NCBI GenBank assembly: GCA_950097015.1
Contig: CATNEN010000011.1
Span: 868,001-932,000 of the forward strand
DNA from: Macrostomum hystrix
Lineage: Eukaryota; Platyhelminthes; Macrostomidae
DNA length: 64,000 nt
Direction of reading: 5' to 3'
Shown piece after piece: positions 42,110 to 53,864 of the stretch (position 1 is the stretch's first letter; each line of letters starts with the position of its first letter). The notes beneath the pieces are model-generated. The model saw nothing but the letters and a program-made list of their open reading frames with translations, was not told the DNA's origin and ran no database searches. A program made the translations under genes and the position numbers.

Positions 42110-42971
42110 AATAATTGTTAATGATAAACATGTAATGGATGAAGGACCACTTCCTGAAGTTGCAGCATATTTAATTGTAAGTTTTAATGGCATCATTTTT
42201 CTATATTTTTTTCTTTCCTTAGTTTACTTGGAATTACTTATCTATTAGCACTTTTACATGGAGCTTATACATTGTTGTTGTGTTTTTGAATATTTTTTAG
42301 ATTGTTTTCATGTAGATTCCTTTTTACGAGCCTAACCAAATAGTGCTAATTGCAATAAAAGATACAAAACAAATTTAATGAATATTTTAGGCATTACTTG
42401 GACTTGGATTGTTATTAATTCTGCTAGTAAGATCAGTAAGTCTAATCGACACTTTAGTTTATGTATGTAAATGCTAATTTAACATATAACGAGAATTTAA
42501 TTAGAACATACTAAAGCATAATCTATCCAAACATCAAGCCGTACAAGTGTAATTTAAAACTTCATCATAGTTGGCTGTGATTAACAAGTGTTCTTGGCAT
42601 TGCTCTGGGCAATAAAAATACATATATTTCTGTCTTTAGAATAATTTAGTAAATGGCTACACTAATATTAGCCACTGATTTAATAATTCTTTTGATTGAA
42701 GCTCCCTAGTGCTCCCTAGAAGCTAGTGCATGTTTTCGTGAAATTCTGTCAGGCTCGTTATTATATTTTTTATTAAAACCATTTTACTTCAAGATTGAAC
42801 ATCTGTGCAGCATGTATTTGCTCTTAATAAAGTAACAATTTGTATATTTATGTGTACCTGTGTTCCTACACATAACTTTTTTGCAGTCTAAAATTGTTAC
42901 ATAATATGTTGAAATAGTAAGCTCCAACGCTAATACCATGATTATTTTTGTTGTTTATTTAGCTATTTTGA
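42110..42971 (+). CDS. Candidate micro-exon gene for a tiny membrane peptide
   Basis: Two short segments have canonical splice borders and matching phases: 42110-42176 (tttcag acceptor, GTAAGT donor) and 42391-42435 (attttag acceptor, GTAAGT donor). A third acceptor (tgtttatttag) at 42962 would add Leu-Phe and a TGA at 42969-42971. From the ATG at 42135 the spliced frame would give about 31 residues: an acidic start (MDEGPLPEVAAYL) and a membrane helix ending LLLILLVRS. The LLVRS end recalls vertebrate sarcolipin, a SERCA-regulating peptide, but the match is five residues. The alternative is chance in AT-rich DNA. Confidence 0.25.
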
Positions 42972-43039
42972 CTTTTATAATTTGGCTCTACGTTTGGCTT
43001 CTAATTAAACTGAAAATGGTAAATTTAGCTAAATACTAG
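42938..43039 (+). CDS. Candidate 33-aa transmembrane micropeptide
   Basis: An ATG frame of 33 codons ends at TAG 43037-43039. Residues 2-23 are hydrophobic (IIFVVYLAILTFIIWLYVWL), followed by a basic tail with KLK. It overlaps the third acceptor of the preceding candidate in another frame. No family is recognised, and AT-rich DNA often encodes hydrophobic frames by chance. Confidence 0.15.
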   Translation: MIIFVVYLAILTFIIWLYVWLLIKLKMVNLAKY

Positions 43040-44429
43040 GGTGAAATCTCATCAACCGAACAAGAAAATGTCATTTTCGACCATTCCAAGTTTCATAACA
43101 AAAAAACTAAACAAGATAAGAAAATAAAATTTACGGGTAGTTGTAAAAAACAATTTTATCTTTCAAATGAAAGTCTAGTCATCTAAATCGGTTCACTACA
43201 AAAAAAGTTGTGGCTATTTTTGTTTCAATTCCGAACAATGAATTTCCTATTTCATCAAACCGAACGATGTTTCTGATGTTCGGTTTTTTTTTTATTTGCC
43301 AAAAAAATTGACTTCTGCTCAATAAAAAGTTATAACAAAACAGTGTAAAAGAAAGAAAAAATCATGCTGCATCGATCTAAGTAAAGTTCAATAGTCCGAT
43401 TTGATAATAAGAGGGTTATTTTTAGCATCAAAGTATGTACCTCCCATCCGAGTCAAATCGTGCAATTTTTTTTCCATCTTGAGTTTTCCTGCTTCAGGCA
43501 CACTAAACAGCGAAACAAACAGCGAAAAAGTTATGTGCTGTCTTTGCTCATGAGTTTCCTATGGTTCGTGGAGTTTATAGTATTTTGCAACGAAGCCTTT
43601 AGTGACAAACTCACCCTCATTTCATAATTGTAGGCCTGGCGGTACTTGCGATATCTCAGACCTTAAGTCGCTACAGCTTTATTATGCAAACAGAGATGCT
43701 TGGTAAAACTTAAAAATAAATGAAAACCATGCAAAACTTCAAAGTAAAATCGGTTTCTCCCAGTTTAAAAGCGTTTACGCTGTACTAATGAGAATTAATG
43801 TAACTCACTTGCACAAAAAATGTCCACTTTTTCGAAATCTTTTAAACTTTTTTCTGAACGTGTTTTTCTACTGCTAGACTACTAGTCCTACTGGCAGTAG
43901 TCTGTTGCGGAAATTAAAAAAGCTAAAGCAAATGATCCCAGCTCTTAGGAAAAAAGATTGAAGGTCCAATAAAGGCTAGGCTACACAACTGGGCCTCCTT
44001 GGCAGACAGGGCAGAGAAGGAGACAAAGGCGGGAGAGAGCCGAACAGAGACCATTGCGTGATCTCCATGGCAACCGAGTTGCACATATGACAATTGTTGG
44101 CAACGATGAATGACAGGGCGAGGCCTAGCCAAAGGTATGAAGAAGCAATCTGGACTGGAAGCCGACCCCCTGACTCAACTTGTTGGAGGCCACTTAAATT
44201 TCCCCATCAATACACAGCAGATAGACAAAGTAGCATTAGGCCTATAGGCCTAGCACGTAAAGAAAGGTCATAAATGAAAGCAAGTACTTGGGGCCAAAAT
44301 TCTAGGCTGAAAATTTACTCTGTAACTTGATATTTAACAAAAAAGGATGCAGTCACAATGCAGGGAGATAAAAAGAAGATGAGGAAGAGAGCTGAAAGTA
44401 TATAGCGGCTAGGCGTGAAAGAGGAGAGA
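43040..44429. other. AT-rich non-coding DNA
   Basis: No supported gene. A 20-base atcaaccgaac-type motif recurs loosely near 43050 and 43250. Confidence 0.5.
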
Positions 44430-44735
44430 GAAGAAGGGTAAGAGAGAGAAGGAGAGGGGGAGAGAGAAAAGGAAAGGGGGAGACAGAGAAGGAGAGGGGA
44501 AGACAGAGAAGGAGAGGGGAAGACAGAGAAGGAGAGGGGAAGACAGAGAAGGAGAGGGGAAGACAGAGAAGGAGAGGGGAAGACAGAGAAGGAGAGGGGA
44601 AGACAGAGAAGGAGAGGGGAAGACAGAGAAGGAGAGTGGAAGACATAGAAGGAGATGGGGAGGACAGAGGAGGAGAGGGGAAGACAGAGAAGGAGAGGGG
44701 AAGACAGAGAAGGAGAGGGGAAGAGGAAGAAGGAG
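44430..44735. repeat. 20-bp purine-rich minisatellite
   Basis: About 15 copies of agacagagaaggagagggga, all-purine apart from one C per unit. The minus-strand Pro/Leu/Ser-rich frames are artefacts. Such purine tracts can form triplexes. Confidence 0.9.
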
Positions 44736-44869
44736 AGATAAGAAGAGAGGGAGAGCGGGAGAGGTGGAGAACAGAGGTAGGGGGCGAGGTAGAGGAAGAA
44801 AGAGTTTGCTCTTGTCACCAATATTCTCAGCCCCAGTCAGCTGCCCCCTCAGCCAAATTGCATGCGGGT

Positions 44870-44935
44870 TGAAGCTAGCCAATAGCCAATACCGCACATA
44901 AATTCATGAGCCAATCAAAATGCTCGAAAACCGAA
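44870..44935 (+). promoter_or_regulatory. Cluster of CCAAT motifs
   Basis: Three ccaat motifs (agccaatagccaatacc, gagccaatcaaaatgc) within 50 bases, just before the ATG-containing start of the 36-bp array. This could be a promoter, but no convincing gene follows. Confidence 0.2.
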
Positions 44936-45179
44936 ACCCCTGCACCGGGGTTCAATTTTGGGGTCATTCCATTACCACTCAGCCAGAGGCTGGGCCATAG
45001 ATTTTAGGCTTACTTAGAAGAGATGGAATTAATGCATAATACAAGAGCACATTTTAGAGACAAACCAGTAAACAGCCAATTATCGCATTTTATATTCTTT
45101 GCTGGGAGCTGCGAATGCAAATGGAATCCCAATCACACAAAAAGACGACACCAAAAGATGGCTAATAGACTAATAGAGA

Positions 45180-47935
45180 GCCAGAAAGAAGAGGGCGGGA
45201 GTGAGGAAGCTGAGAGCCAGAAAGAAAAGGGCGGGAGTGAGGATCCTGAGAGCCAGGGGGCGGGAGTGAGGATGCTGAGAGCCAGAAAGAAGAGGGCGGG
45301 AGTGAGGATCCTGAGAGCCAGAGGGCGGGAGTGAGGATCCTGAGAGCCAGGGGGCGGGAGTGAGGATGCTGAGAGCCAGAAAGAAGAGGGCGGGAGTGAG
45401 GATCCTGAGAGCCAGAGGGCGGGAGTGAGGAAGCTGAGAGCCAGAAAGAAGAGGGCGGGAATGAGGAAGCTGAGAGCCAGAAAGAAGAGGGCGGGAGTGA
45501 GGAAGCTGAGAGCCAGAAAGAAGAGGGCGGGAGTGAGGAAGCTGAGAGCCAGAAAGAAGAGGGCGGGAGTGAGGAAGCTGAGAGCCAGAAAGAAGAGGGC
45601 AGGAGTGAGGAAGCTGAGAGCCAGAAAGAAGAGGGCGGGAGTGAGGAAGCTGAGAGCCAGAAAGAAGAGGGCGGGAGTGAGGAAGCTGAGAGCCAGAAAG
45701 AAGAGGGCGGGAGTGAGGAAGCTGAGAGCCAGAAAGAAGAGGGCGGGAGTGAGGAAGCTGAGAGCCAGAAAGAAGAGGGCGGGAGTGAGGAAGCTGAGAG
45801 CCAGAAAGAAGAGGGCGGGAGTGAGGAAGCTGAGAGCCAGAAAGAAGAGGGCGGGAGTGAGGATGCTGAGAGCCAGAGGGCGGGAGTGAGGAAGCTGAGA
45901 GCCAGAAAGAAGAGGGCGGGAGTGAGGAAGCTGAGAGCCAGAAAGAAGAGGGCGGAAGTGAGGAAGCTGAGAGCCAGAAAGAAGAGGGCGGGAGTGAGGA
46001 AGCTGAGAGCCAGAAAGAAGAGGGCGGAAGTGAGGAAGCTGAGAGCCAGAAAGAAGAGGGCGGGAGTGAGGAAGCTGAGAGCCAGAAAGAAGAGGGCGAG
46101 AGTGAGGAAGCTGAGAGCCAGAAAGAAGAGGGCGGGAGTGAGGATGCTGAGAGCCAGAGGGCGGGAGTGAGGAAGCTGAGAGCCAGAAAGAAGAGGGCGG
46201 GAGTGAGGAAGCTGAGAGCCAGAAAGAAGAGGGCGGGAGTGAGGAAGCTGAGAGCCAGAAAGAAGAGGGCGGAAGTGAGGAAGCTGAGAGCCAGAAAGAA
46301 GAGGGCGGGAGTGAGGAAGCTGAGAGCCAGAAAGAAGAGGGCGGAAGTGAGGAAGCTGAGAGCCAGAAAGAAGAGGGCGGGAGTGAGGAAGCTGAGAGCC
46401 AGAAAGAAGAGGGCGAGAGTGAGGAAGCTGAGAGCCAGAAAGAAGAGGGCGGGAGTGAGGATGCTGAGAGCCAGAGGGCGGGAGTGAGGAAGCTGAGAGC
46501 CAGAAAGAAGAGGGCGGGAGTGAGGAAGCTGAGAGCCAGAAAGAAGAGGGCGGAAGTGAGGAAGCTGAGAGCCAGAAAGAAGAGGGCGGGAGTGAGGAAG
46601 CTGAGAGCCAGAAAGAAGAGGGCGGAAGTGAGGAAGCTGAGAGCCAGAAAGAAGAGGGTGGAAGTGAGGAAGCTGAGAGCCAGAAAGAAGAGGGCGGGAG
46701 TGAGGAAGCTGAGAGCCAGAAAGCAGAGGTTAGGAGTGAGGAAGCTGAGAGCCAGAAAGAAGAGGGCGGGAGTGAGGAAGCTGAGAGCCAGAAAGAAGAG
46801 GGCGGAAGTGAGGAAGCTGAGAGCCAGAAAGAAGAGGGCGGGAGTGAGGAAGCTGAGAGCCAGAAAGAAGAGGCCGGGAGTGAGGAAGCTGAGAGCCAGA
46901 AAGAAGAGGGCGGAAGTGAGGAAGCTGAGAGCCAGAAAGAAGAGGGCGGGAGTGAGGAAGCTGAGAGCCAGAAAGATGATGGCGGGAGTGAGGAAGCTGA
47001 GAGCCAGAAAGAAGAGGGCGGGAGTGAGGAAGCTGAGAGCCAGAAAGAAGAGGGCGGGAGTGAGGAATCTGAGAGCCAGAAAGATGATGGCGGGAGTGAG
47101 GAAGCTGAGAGCCAGAAAGAAGAGGGCGGGAGTGAGGAAGCTGAGAGCCAGAAAGAAGAGGGCGGAAGTGAGGAAGCTGAGAGCCAGAAAGAAGAGGGCG
47201 GAAGTGAGGAAGCTGAGAGCCAGAAAGTAGAGGTTAGGAGTGAGGAAGCTGAGAGCCAGAAAGAAGAGGGCGGGAGTGAGGAAGCTGAGAGCCAGAAAGA
47301 AGAGGGCGGAAGTGAGGAAGCTGAGAGCCAGAAAGAAGAGGGCGGAAGTGAGGAAGCTGAGAGCCAGAAAGAAGAGGGCGGGAGTGAGGAATCTGAGAGC
47401 CAGAAAGATGATGGCGGGAGTGAGGAAGCTGAGAGCCAGAAAGAAGAGGGCGAGAGTGAGGAAGCTGAGAGCCAGAAAGAAGAGGGCGGGAGTGAGGAAT
47501 CTGAGAGCCAGAAAGATGATGGCGGGAGTGAGGAAGCTGAGAGCCAGAAAGAAGAGGGCGGGAATGAGGAAGCTGAGAGCCAGAAAGAAGAGGGTGGAAG
47601 TGAGGAAGCTGAGAGCCAGAAAGAAGAGGGCGGGAGTGAGGAAGCTGAGAGCCAGAAAGTAGAGGTTAGGAGTGAGGAAGCTGAGAGCCAGAAAGAAGAG
47701 GGCGGGAGTGAGGAAGCTGAGAGCCAGAAAGAAGAGGGCGGAAGTGAGGAAGCTGAGAGCCAGAAAGAAGAGGGCGGAAGTGAGGAAGCTGAGAGCCAGA
47801 AAGTAGAGGTTAGGAGTGAGGAAGCTGAGAGCCATAAAGAAGAGGGCGGGAGTGAGGAAGCTGAGAGCCAGAAAGAAGAGGGCGGAAGTGAGGAAGCTGA
47901 GAGCCAGAAAGAAGAGGGCGGGAGTGAGGAAGCTG
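45180..47935. repeat. 36-bp minisatellite, 2.8 kb
   Basis: About 75 copies of a 36-bp unit (gaagctgagagccagaaaga plus agagggcgggagtgag). Shorter 24-25-bp units (gagccagggggcgggagtga) are mixed in at the left end and recur singly near 45870, 46150 and 46465. Since 36 is a multiple of three and the unit lacks stops in several frames, long frames appear: minus strand 45162-48059 (965 codons, SSLPPSSFWLSA repeat) and 45133-47946 (937 codons), and plus-strand RKLRARKKRAGV repeats. The short units shift the frame, so no single repeat peptide is kept. I read it as non-coding. Confidence 0.9.
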
Positions 47936-47944
47936 CAGGGTGGC

Positions 47945-48939
47945 AACCATGCACAGCAACGATTTTTTGTTTTTTTATGTTCAAGATGGAAGCTAGGCCT
48001 TTTGACATTGATAGCTTCCAGAAAAAACTCAATTCCTTCTCGTGGTGACTCGGAAGCAAGGACTCATTTGTCTTCTGCTAGGCTAATAATTTGGTATTTG
48101 GTACTGCATTTTTATATAATTGATATGTTTGATTTGATTCCATTGACATTCAGAAATATAAGCCTGTTGCCTGCAGTGTGTGTTGATTTGCTTTCAAATC
48201 AAATCAATTTGTATTGAGTCCGCTTCCTTTCTTGGTTTGGTCGTCAGGGGTTTTTGTTAACCGAGAAGGAGGCCCTTCCCTGCCGCAGCAGCAAGCAAAA
48301 CTTTTTGTATTTAACGAAAAGGTAAATTTTATTATAATCAATATTTTTCTACCTTGACAAAAAATAAAAATCGTTTAAATACGAGTGTACATTCTTTCTA
48401 GCAGATTCTTGTTTATGTATTATTTCTTGATTCAATTTTAAGTTGCTTGCCGCTGAAAACCAAGTTAAAGCCACTAAGTAAAGCACAATTATACACATGA
48501 AAGAGTTCATAAGCAATTTTTTTTGGTTTTTTAGTTTTTTTTTGGTTTTTTAGATTTTTTGTTTTTTTTAGATTTTTTGTTTTTGATGTGCGCTTCTGTA
48601 ATATAAAGGTGCAGATAATAGCAAGGCAATGTTTGACAAGCAGGCAGACAAAATGATTGTCGATACGAGTGCAGCAATGAGCATTTGTTAAGCATTTTGT
48701 GAATAAGGAGGATTATGCAAGCATATTTGAATGAAAGCAAAGTAAAATAAAAATGAGCATTTCGCATTGAGCAGCACAAATGACTATATAGCCTAATGCG
48801 GCAGTTTTATTTGTTAGATTAGAAACCGTAAGCTTGAAAGTGTGATATTTTAGATTAAAATATAGTTATGTTCAAATAGATACAATTAAATAGCGTATCT
48901 ATATGAGATGGCTTAAAAAGAATGATTTCCTCATGCTGC
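47945..48939. other. Non-coding DNA, 3' flank of the pogo-OTU gene
   Basis: AT-rich. A T-rich run with short repeats (ttttttggttttttag) is at 48517-48590. No gene is recognised. The left end of the pogo-type element should lie here if it is intact, but I could not identify an inverted repeat by eye. Confidence 0.45.
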
Positions 48940-51900
48940 TCAGTGCCTAATGCGGCTGCGGGCATTCATGAGTTCATCTCGAGCCCAGATGAACCCACGA
49001 CTCCGACTGCCTTTTGCAAACTGGGGATTCGGCAACACAGCGACTTCACTCACCAGTGCAGGGAACTCATCGCTCTGGTCCGGGAAGACGAACGGCTTCT
49101 GTCCTCCGACCATCCAGCTCGAGATCGACTGGGTGCAAGCAGAGACGATGACTTGGTTCTCACCCAGGAGATGAATAACTCGACTCGGGTAATGCTGCCA
49201 GGTGTTCACACGTCCTCTGCACGTTGTCCGCACGGCGGCCAGCACCCAGCAGTTGAGGCTCAGTTCCGGTAGAGGCAGCGGCAATAGCGGCATGTAATGC
49301 ACCTCCGGGATGTGCGCCAGCTTGATCGGCTGAACACCTTGCATGCACCCATCCGGCAGGACCTCGGTTGGACAAGTGCTTTCGGGCTGGTAGATGTGAA
49401 TCGGCCTGCTAAGAAAATATGCTAATACAACGATTATTGGGTGATCGGCATATGTGCTGGGAAGCCTCATTTTTGTTAAATAAGTTTCAAGCGGCTTATC
49501 AAGAAAATTAACGATACTCTCACCATTGGATGCGAGTACTAGGCCATGCTTCTCCAAGTAGTCGCAGGTGTCTAGCCGAAGCTGGACTCCATCAGCTTCA
49601 GTGCCCTCAGACCGCAGAATCTGCTGAATTGAGTCAAAAAAGCAATTGCCGAATGAATCAGCCTTACCAATTGAGCAATTCAGTGACTTCGCCTTCGCAT
49701 CAAGCATCCGAAGTGCATCGTCGATACTGAGGGCGGCTGGGGTAGAAGCGGCTGCAGGCTGCTGCTCTGCGGGACTCGCGACTCGCATGGGCACTCGCCG
49801 TGGAACCGGAATCGGCTTCCTCTTTTGCAGCCGAGCAGCTTGCCGGGCACTCTTCGCGTTTAGGGCAGCTTGACGCTTCTGCGCTCTGGCTCTGAAAAAG
49901 GCTAGAGTGGAGCGGCTTGTTAAGTTAGGATGTGGTATGTCCTGGTAGACGGATGTTTTTCTTCTTTTAATAGGAATCGCAGGAGCCTGGCCATGCCGCT
50001 TCGTTGGAAACGCGATTTCCTGAGCAGTTTCCTTGGCAGCCGCTGACACGGATGACACCGGGCAGAATGCACCTGCAGGAAAAAAGGAAATGATAAAATA
50101 TATTTAATTGCAAAACGGCCAACAAGGCATTCAAAATTTAATGAATAGATTCTTTCGTCTTTTTTGACTTAAGGTTAGTGCATTAAGCCGTAAGCAAAAA
50201 GGCTCATAAACCCCAAGGCTCAATTAGACCAAATGGCTGAAAAACCCCGATAGATCAATAGAATCAACTGACAGAGTTCATTTGATCGGTGAATGCACTT
50301 CACAACTTAAGAGTGAGTCAAAGGAGTAAATAAATATATATATCATAATTTTATAATTTCTTACCTGGCTGCTCCTCGTCACTTGATTCCGCATTGACCG
50401 CCGGAGCTGTTTCCTGTTCTTCATCCGCTGGCATTGGACTGCTCTCAAACAGGTTGTTGCAGCTGTCTGAGCTCTGCGGGTCAGAGGAGGGGTCGCCTTC
50501 GGAGCTGACGTGCTCGTCATCAGGCTGCTCGCAGCAGAAATTGCCAGTCAGTCGGAACAGCAGCTGCTGCAGTGTGCGATCTGCATCAGTCTGAGCCGGC
50601 TCGGTCTGCAGCCGTTCAAGGTAAGCAGCCCCCAGAACGTCCTCAAAGCAGCGCTCAACAGAGCCGGCGACCGTCTGGCACTTTCTTGAAATCTTGAAAA
50701 TTTTCGCTTCTGGCTGGCTAGATTGGCTCCCGCCAATGCTGCAGGCAACGTCCTGGATCACGGGTGCAGGTGCAGGGTCCTGGCGCTTGCAGAGCTTGTC
50801 GTAGGCCAGAGCATCCGGATTCCGCGGATAGATGCCGCTCTTCCTGAAGCCAGCGCTGATGTTCTTAGGAGTCGCCCGCTCCATCAGGACCTCCCGCAGC
50901 ATGCTGACGAAGCTCAATCTGCTGATCATGCTGCCAAATGCCACTTTCCGAGACCGGTCCGCCAGAAGCTCTCGCCAGCCAGCTTTCACCGAACGAAAGA
51001 CGGCAAGATCAAGCGGCTGAATGACATGCGTGGCATTCGGAACGAGGCCGTAGAGCACGACCTTTTGTTGCCGCAGGTAGTCAAGAACCTCCAGGGAGAA
51101 TCTAGAGTCATGCAGATCTGTGAAAAGGACAACTGGGCGACGGATATTGTGTTGTTCCAAGAATGGAACAAATGTTTCCTTTGCGAAAGCCTCAAATGCA
51201 TTGGCTGTCATCCAACCATTGGGTGAAAATGCATAGTGGCAATCACTAGGATAGTCAATCATTTGCTGTTGCTTTTTTCCTGGAAACAGAAAGCGTGGCG
51301 GTAAAATTGCACCAGCGCATTGCACGGTAATTAAAACGGTCGTGTGCTTGCGATCACTGCCGTGAACCTTCTGCACAACATTCACCATGCCCTTCTCAGC
51401 TAAAACTGAGTGGGATTTCATTGCCTGAGGCACTGCAATTTCGTCACAGTTGAACATGCGGGCCGGGTCCTGCAGAGCTCCATCGAGAAGGCCGTCGCTC
51501 TCGAAGTCCGATAGCTCTGTAAACCAGTTGCGGATCCGCCCTTCGGTGACAAGCGTCCGGGCTGGATTGACAGCCTGGGGTGTCCGGCGAGAAATGTCCG
51601 GGTGCCGCTCCAGGAAGCGATTTATCCAGCCATCGGACAAACCAGACTGCTTGAGCTAAGAGAGAATAATATTAATGCAGCAAAAAGTTATTAAAAATTT
51701 AAAATGCGTGACATAATTAAATTCAGGGATGGAGAGATGAAGGGATGGAGAGATGAAGGGATGGAGAGATGAAGGGATGGAGAGATAAAGGGATGGAGAG
51801 ATGAAGGGATGGAGAGATGAAGGATGGAGAGATGAAGGGATGGGGAGATGAAGGGATGGAGAGATAAAGGGATGGAGAGATGAAGGGATGAAGAGATGAA

Positions 51901-53310
51901 GGGATGGAGAGATGAAGGGATGGAGAGATGAAGGGATGGAGAGATGAAGGGATGAAGAGATGAAGGGATGGAGAGATGAAGGGATGGAGAGATGAAGGGA
52001 TGAAGAGATGAAGGGATGGAGAGATAAAGGGATGGAGAGATGAAGGGATGAAGAGATGAAGGGATGGAGAGATGAAGGGATGGAGAGATAAAGGGATGAA
52101 GAGATGAAGGGATGAAGAGATGAAGGGATGGAGAGATGAAGGGATGAAGAGATGAAGGGATGGAGAGATGAAGGGATGGAGAGATGAAGAGATGAGGAAA
52201 TTTCTTATGCTCATCCTTATACGTTTATAGGGGATATCTCAAAAGTCTGTCTGCATAACTTATTCAAATTTTTATCATAATACGATCTCATACTATAATG
52301 ATGGCCCTCTGATTATATTTCGGTGGGACTGCCATGCACCATACTGGGGCGCCGTGAAAGCGGAACAGTGAAGGTTTCCAGGGCGCCGTCTTTAGGGCGA
52401 GGCCAGATTTAAGTGAAATATATATATTGGGGAAGAAGAGAAACAAGCAACGAAGGAAAAAGCGGGTGAAGAGAATCTAGAGAGGAAGCGGTGAAGAGAA
52501 TCTAGAGAGGAAGCGGTGAAGAGAATCTAGAGAGGAAGAAGCGGGTGAAGAGAATCTAGAGAGGAAGCGGTGAAGAGAATCTAGAGAGGAAGCGGTGAAG
52601 AGAATCTAGAGAGGAAGCGGTGAAGAGAATCTAGAGAGGAAGCGGTGAAGAGAATCTAGAGAGGAAGAAGCGGGTGAAGAGAATCTAGAGAGGAAGCGGT
52701 GAAGAGAATCTAGAGAGGAAGCGGTGAAGAGAATCTAGAGAGGAAGAAGCGGTGAAGAGAATCTAGAGAGGAAGCGGTGAAGAGAATCTAGAGAGGAAGA
52801 AGCGGTGAAGAGAATCTAGAGAGGAAGCGGTGAAGAGAACCTATAGGGGAAGGGGATGAAGACGCTTCTTTTCAGGAACAAAAAATGAAGATGTGGGTCC
52901 TAAACGCATTCGATAGAAATTTGAAAAATTTTCGGCCTGTTCCCTACCTTGGTTGCAGGTCGCAGGCCGCTGCGGTCCTCGCTCGCTTCGCTCAACTTCA
53001 CGACTGTTTGGGTCGCCTGTTGCTGCAGCTGCTTCCGAGTGATAGGAATTTGCTGCCGGGCAGCTTCCTTTATTGACTCGCTGAGCAGCTGCTCTTCGGC
53101 TTGGGTGAAGTACCGCTTGCATGTGTTCTTATTGCGCGGCCGCTGCCCATTCAGTACCTTGCGGACTCTGTCATAAAGTGTAGTGGTGGGTACAGAATAT
53201 TGATTAGCAGCATCTCGATAATTTATTGATTTGCCACTTCGGATTTGTGCTATCACATAATCAGTTGCTTCCTGGATTCGAACCTTCTTACTCTTCTGTC
53301 CTACGGCCAT
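48940..53310 (-). CDS. Pogo-type transposase fused to an OTU-like cysteine protease
   Basis: Three minus-strand exons (53310-52948, 51655-50365, 50072-48940) join in phase to 928 residues. Exon 1: a psq-type helix-turn-helix (residues about 10-60, SINYRDAANQYSVPTTTLYD) and the start of a CENP-B-type DNA-binding domain (YFTQAEEQLL). Exon 2 completes it (GLSDGWINRFLERHPDIS) and carries the DDE nuclease: Asp192 in MFNCDEIAVP, Asp301 in LFTDLHDSRF (usually DxHxSH) and Asp337 in THVIQPLDLAVF. A Ser/Glu-rich linker follows. Exon 3: an Arg/Lys-rich stretch, then an OTU-like domain with DSFGNCFFDSIQQIL (catalytic Cys695), PIIVVLAYFLSRPIHIY and EVHYMPLLP (His810). The transposase keeps all three acidic residues and shows no frameshift. 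Without splicing of intron 2 the transposase would end alone with EEQPGKKL. Intron 1 holds two purine-rich minisatellites. Terminal inverted repeats were not found by eye. Confidence 0.85.
51725..52195. repeat. 16-bp minisatellite
   Basis: About 30 copies of gatgaagggatggaga, with gataaa and gatgaaga variants, in intron 1 of the pogo-OTU gene. The Ser/His/Leu minus-strand frame is an artefact. Confidence 0.92.
52455..52850. repeat. 25/29-bp minisatellite
   Basis: About 15 copies of a unit containing aagcggtgaagagaatctag, some with an extra gaag, in intron 1 of the pogo-OTU gene. It ends about 100 bases from the exon 1 donor. Confidence 0.9.
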
Positions 53311-53860
53311 TGTCTATGGTAATTATAAGTTATATAAATTGAAATTCTAATAAAATGTAGTTAATTTACTGTCTGGTGAAAATTAAATTGAGTAGGCCTA
53401 AAGCAAAATGAAAGCAACTATATAGGCTAGGCTAGGCTAGGTATAATAAGTAGGCTAGGCTATGGCACTATGTAATTATAAATGTATGTAAGCAAAATGA
53501 TGAGAAATAATGCAAATGCAAGATAAATTAAAAAAGCAAAAGTGTCACGATAGCTGATCAGATGTCTCCGAATGCAGAAGCAGAGTGCGCACAAAGAGCT
53601 TGAGAGTTGTTTGAGTGTAGTTCATCTTAGTATGCTAATCCTTGACTTATATTTTGAGGGGCTTGAAGCAATGAAGCAGCTTGGTGTCCAATGACAACGA
53701 GTCTTGGTCGGGGCAAGCGCATCCAATCACAAGCCGGCCAGGTTAGAAGCTGCGCGGCACCCCAAACTAAATTTGCGTGCACCCATCTCCATTGTTTCTT
53801 TCGCCATCTCCATCTGTCTGCTTGGCTTCTCCCGCTGCCCCGGCCTTAACGCCCTCTGCC
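53311..53860. other. 5' flank of the pogo-OTU gene
   Basis: AT-rich, with a TATA-like tttatataac about 30 bases before the ATG in minus-strand sense, and a short ggctaggcta run at 53425-53460. No gene is recognised. Confidence 0.4.
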
Positions 53861-53864
53861 CACT

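Noticed and set aside
44315-44897. Pro/Leu/Ser-rich minus-strand frames and a Glu/Arg-rich plus-strand frame
   Set aside because: Produced by the 20-bp purine-rich array.
51723-52214. 163-codon Ser/His/Leu minus-strand frame
   Set aside because: It lies within intron 1 of the pogo-OTU gene and is the 16-bp array.
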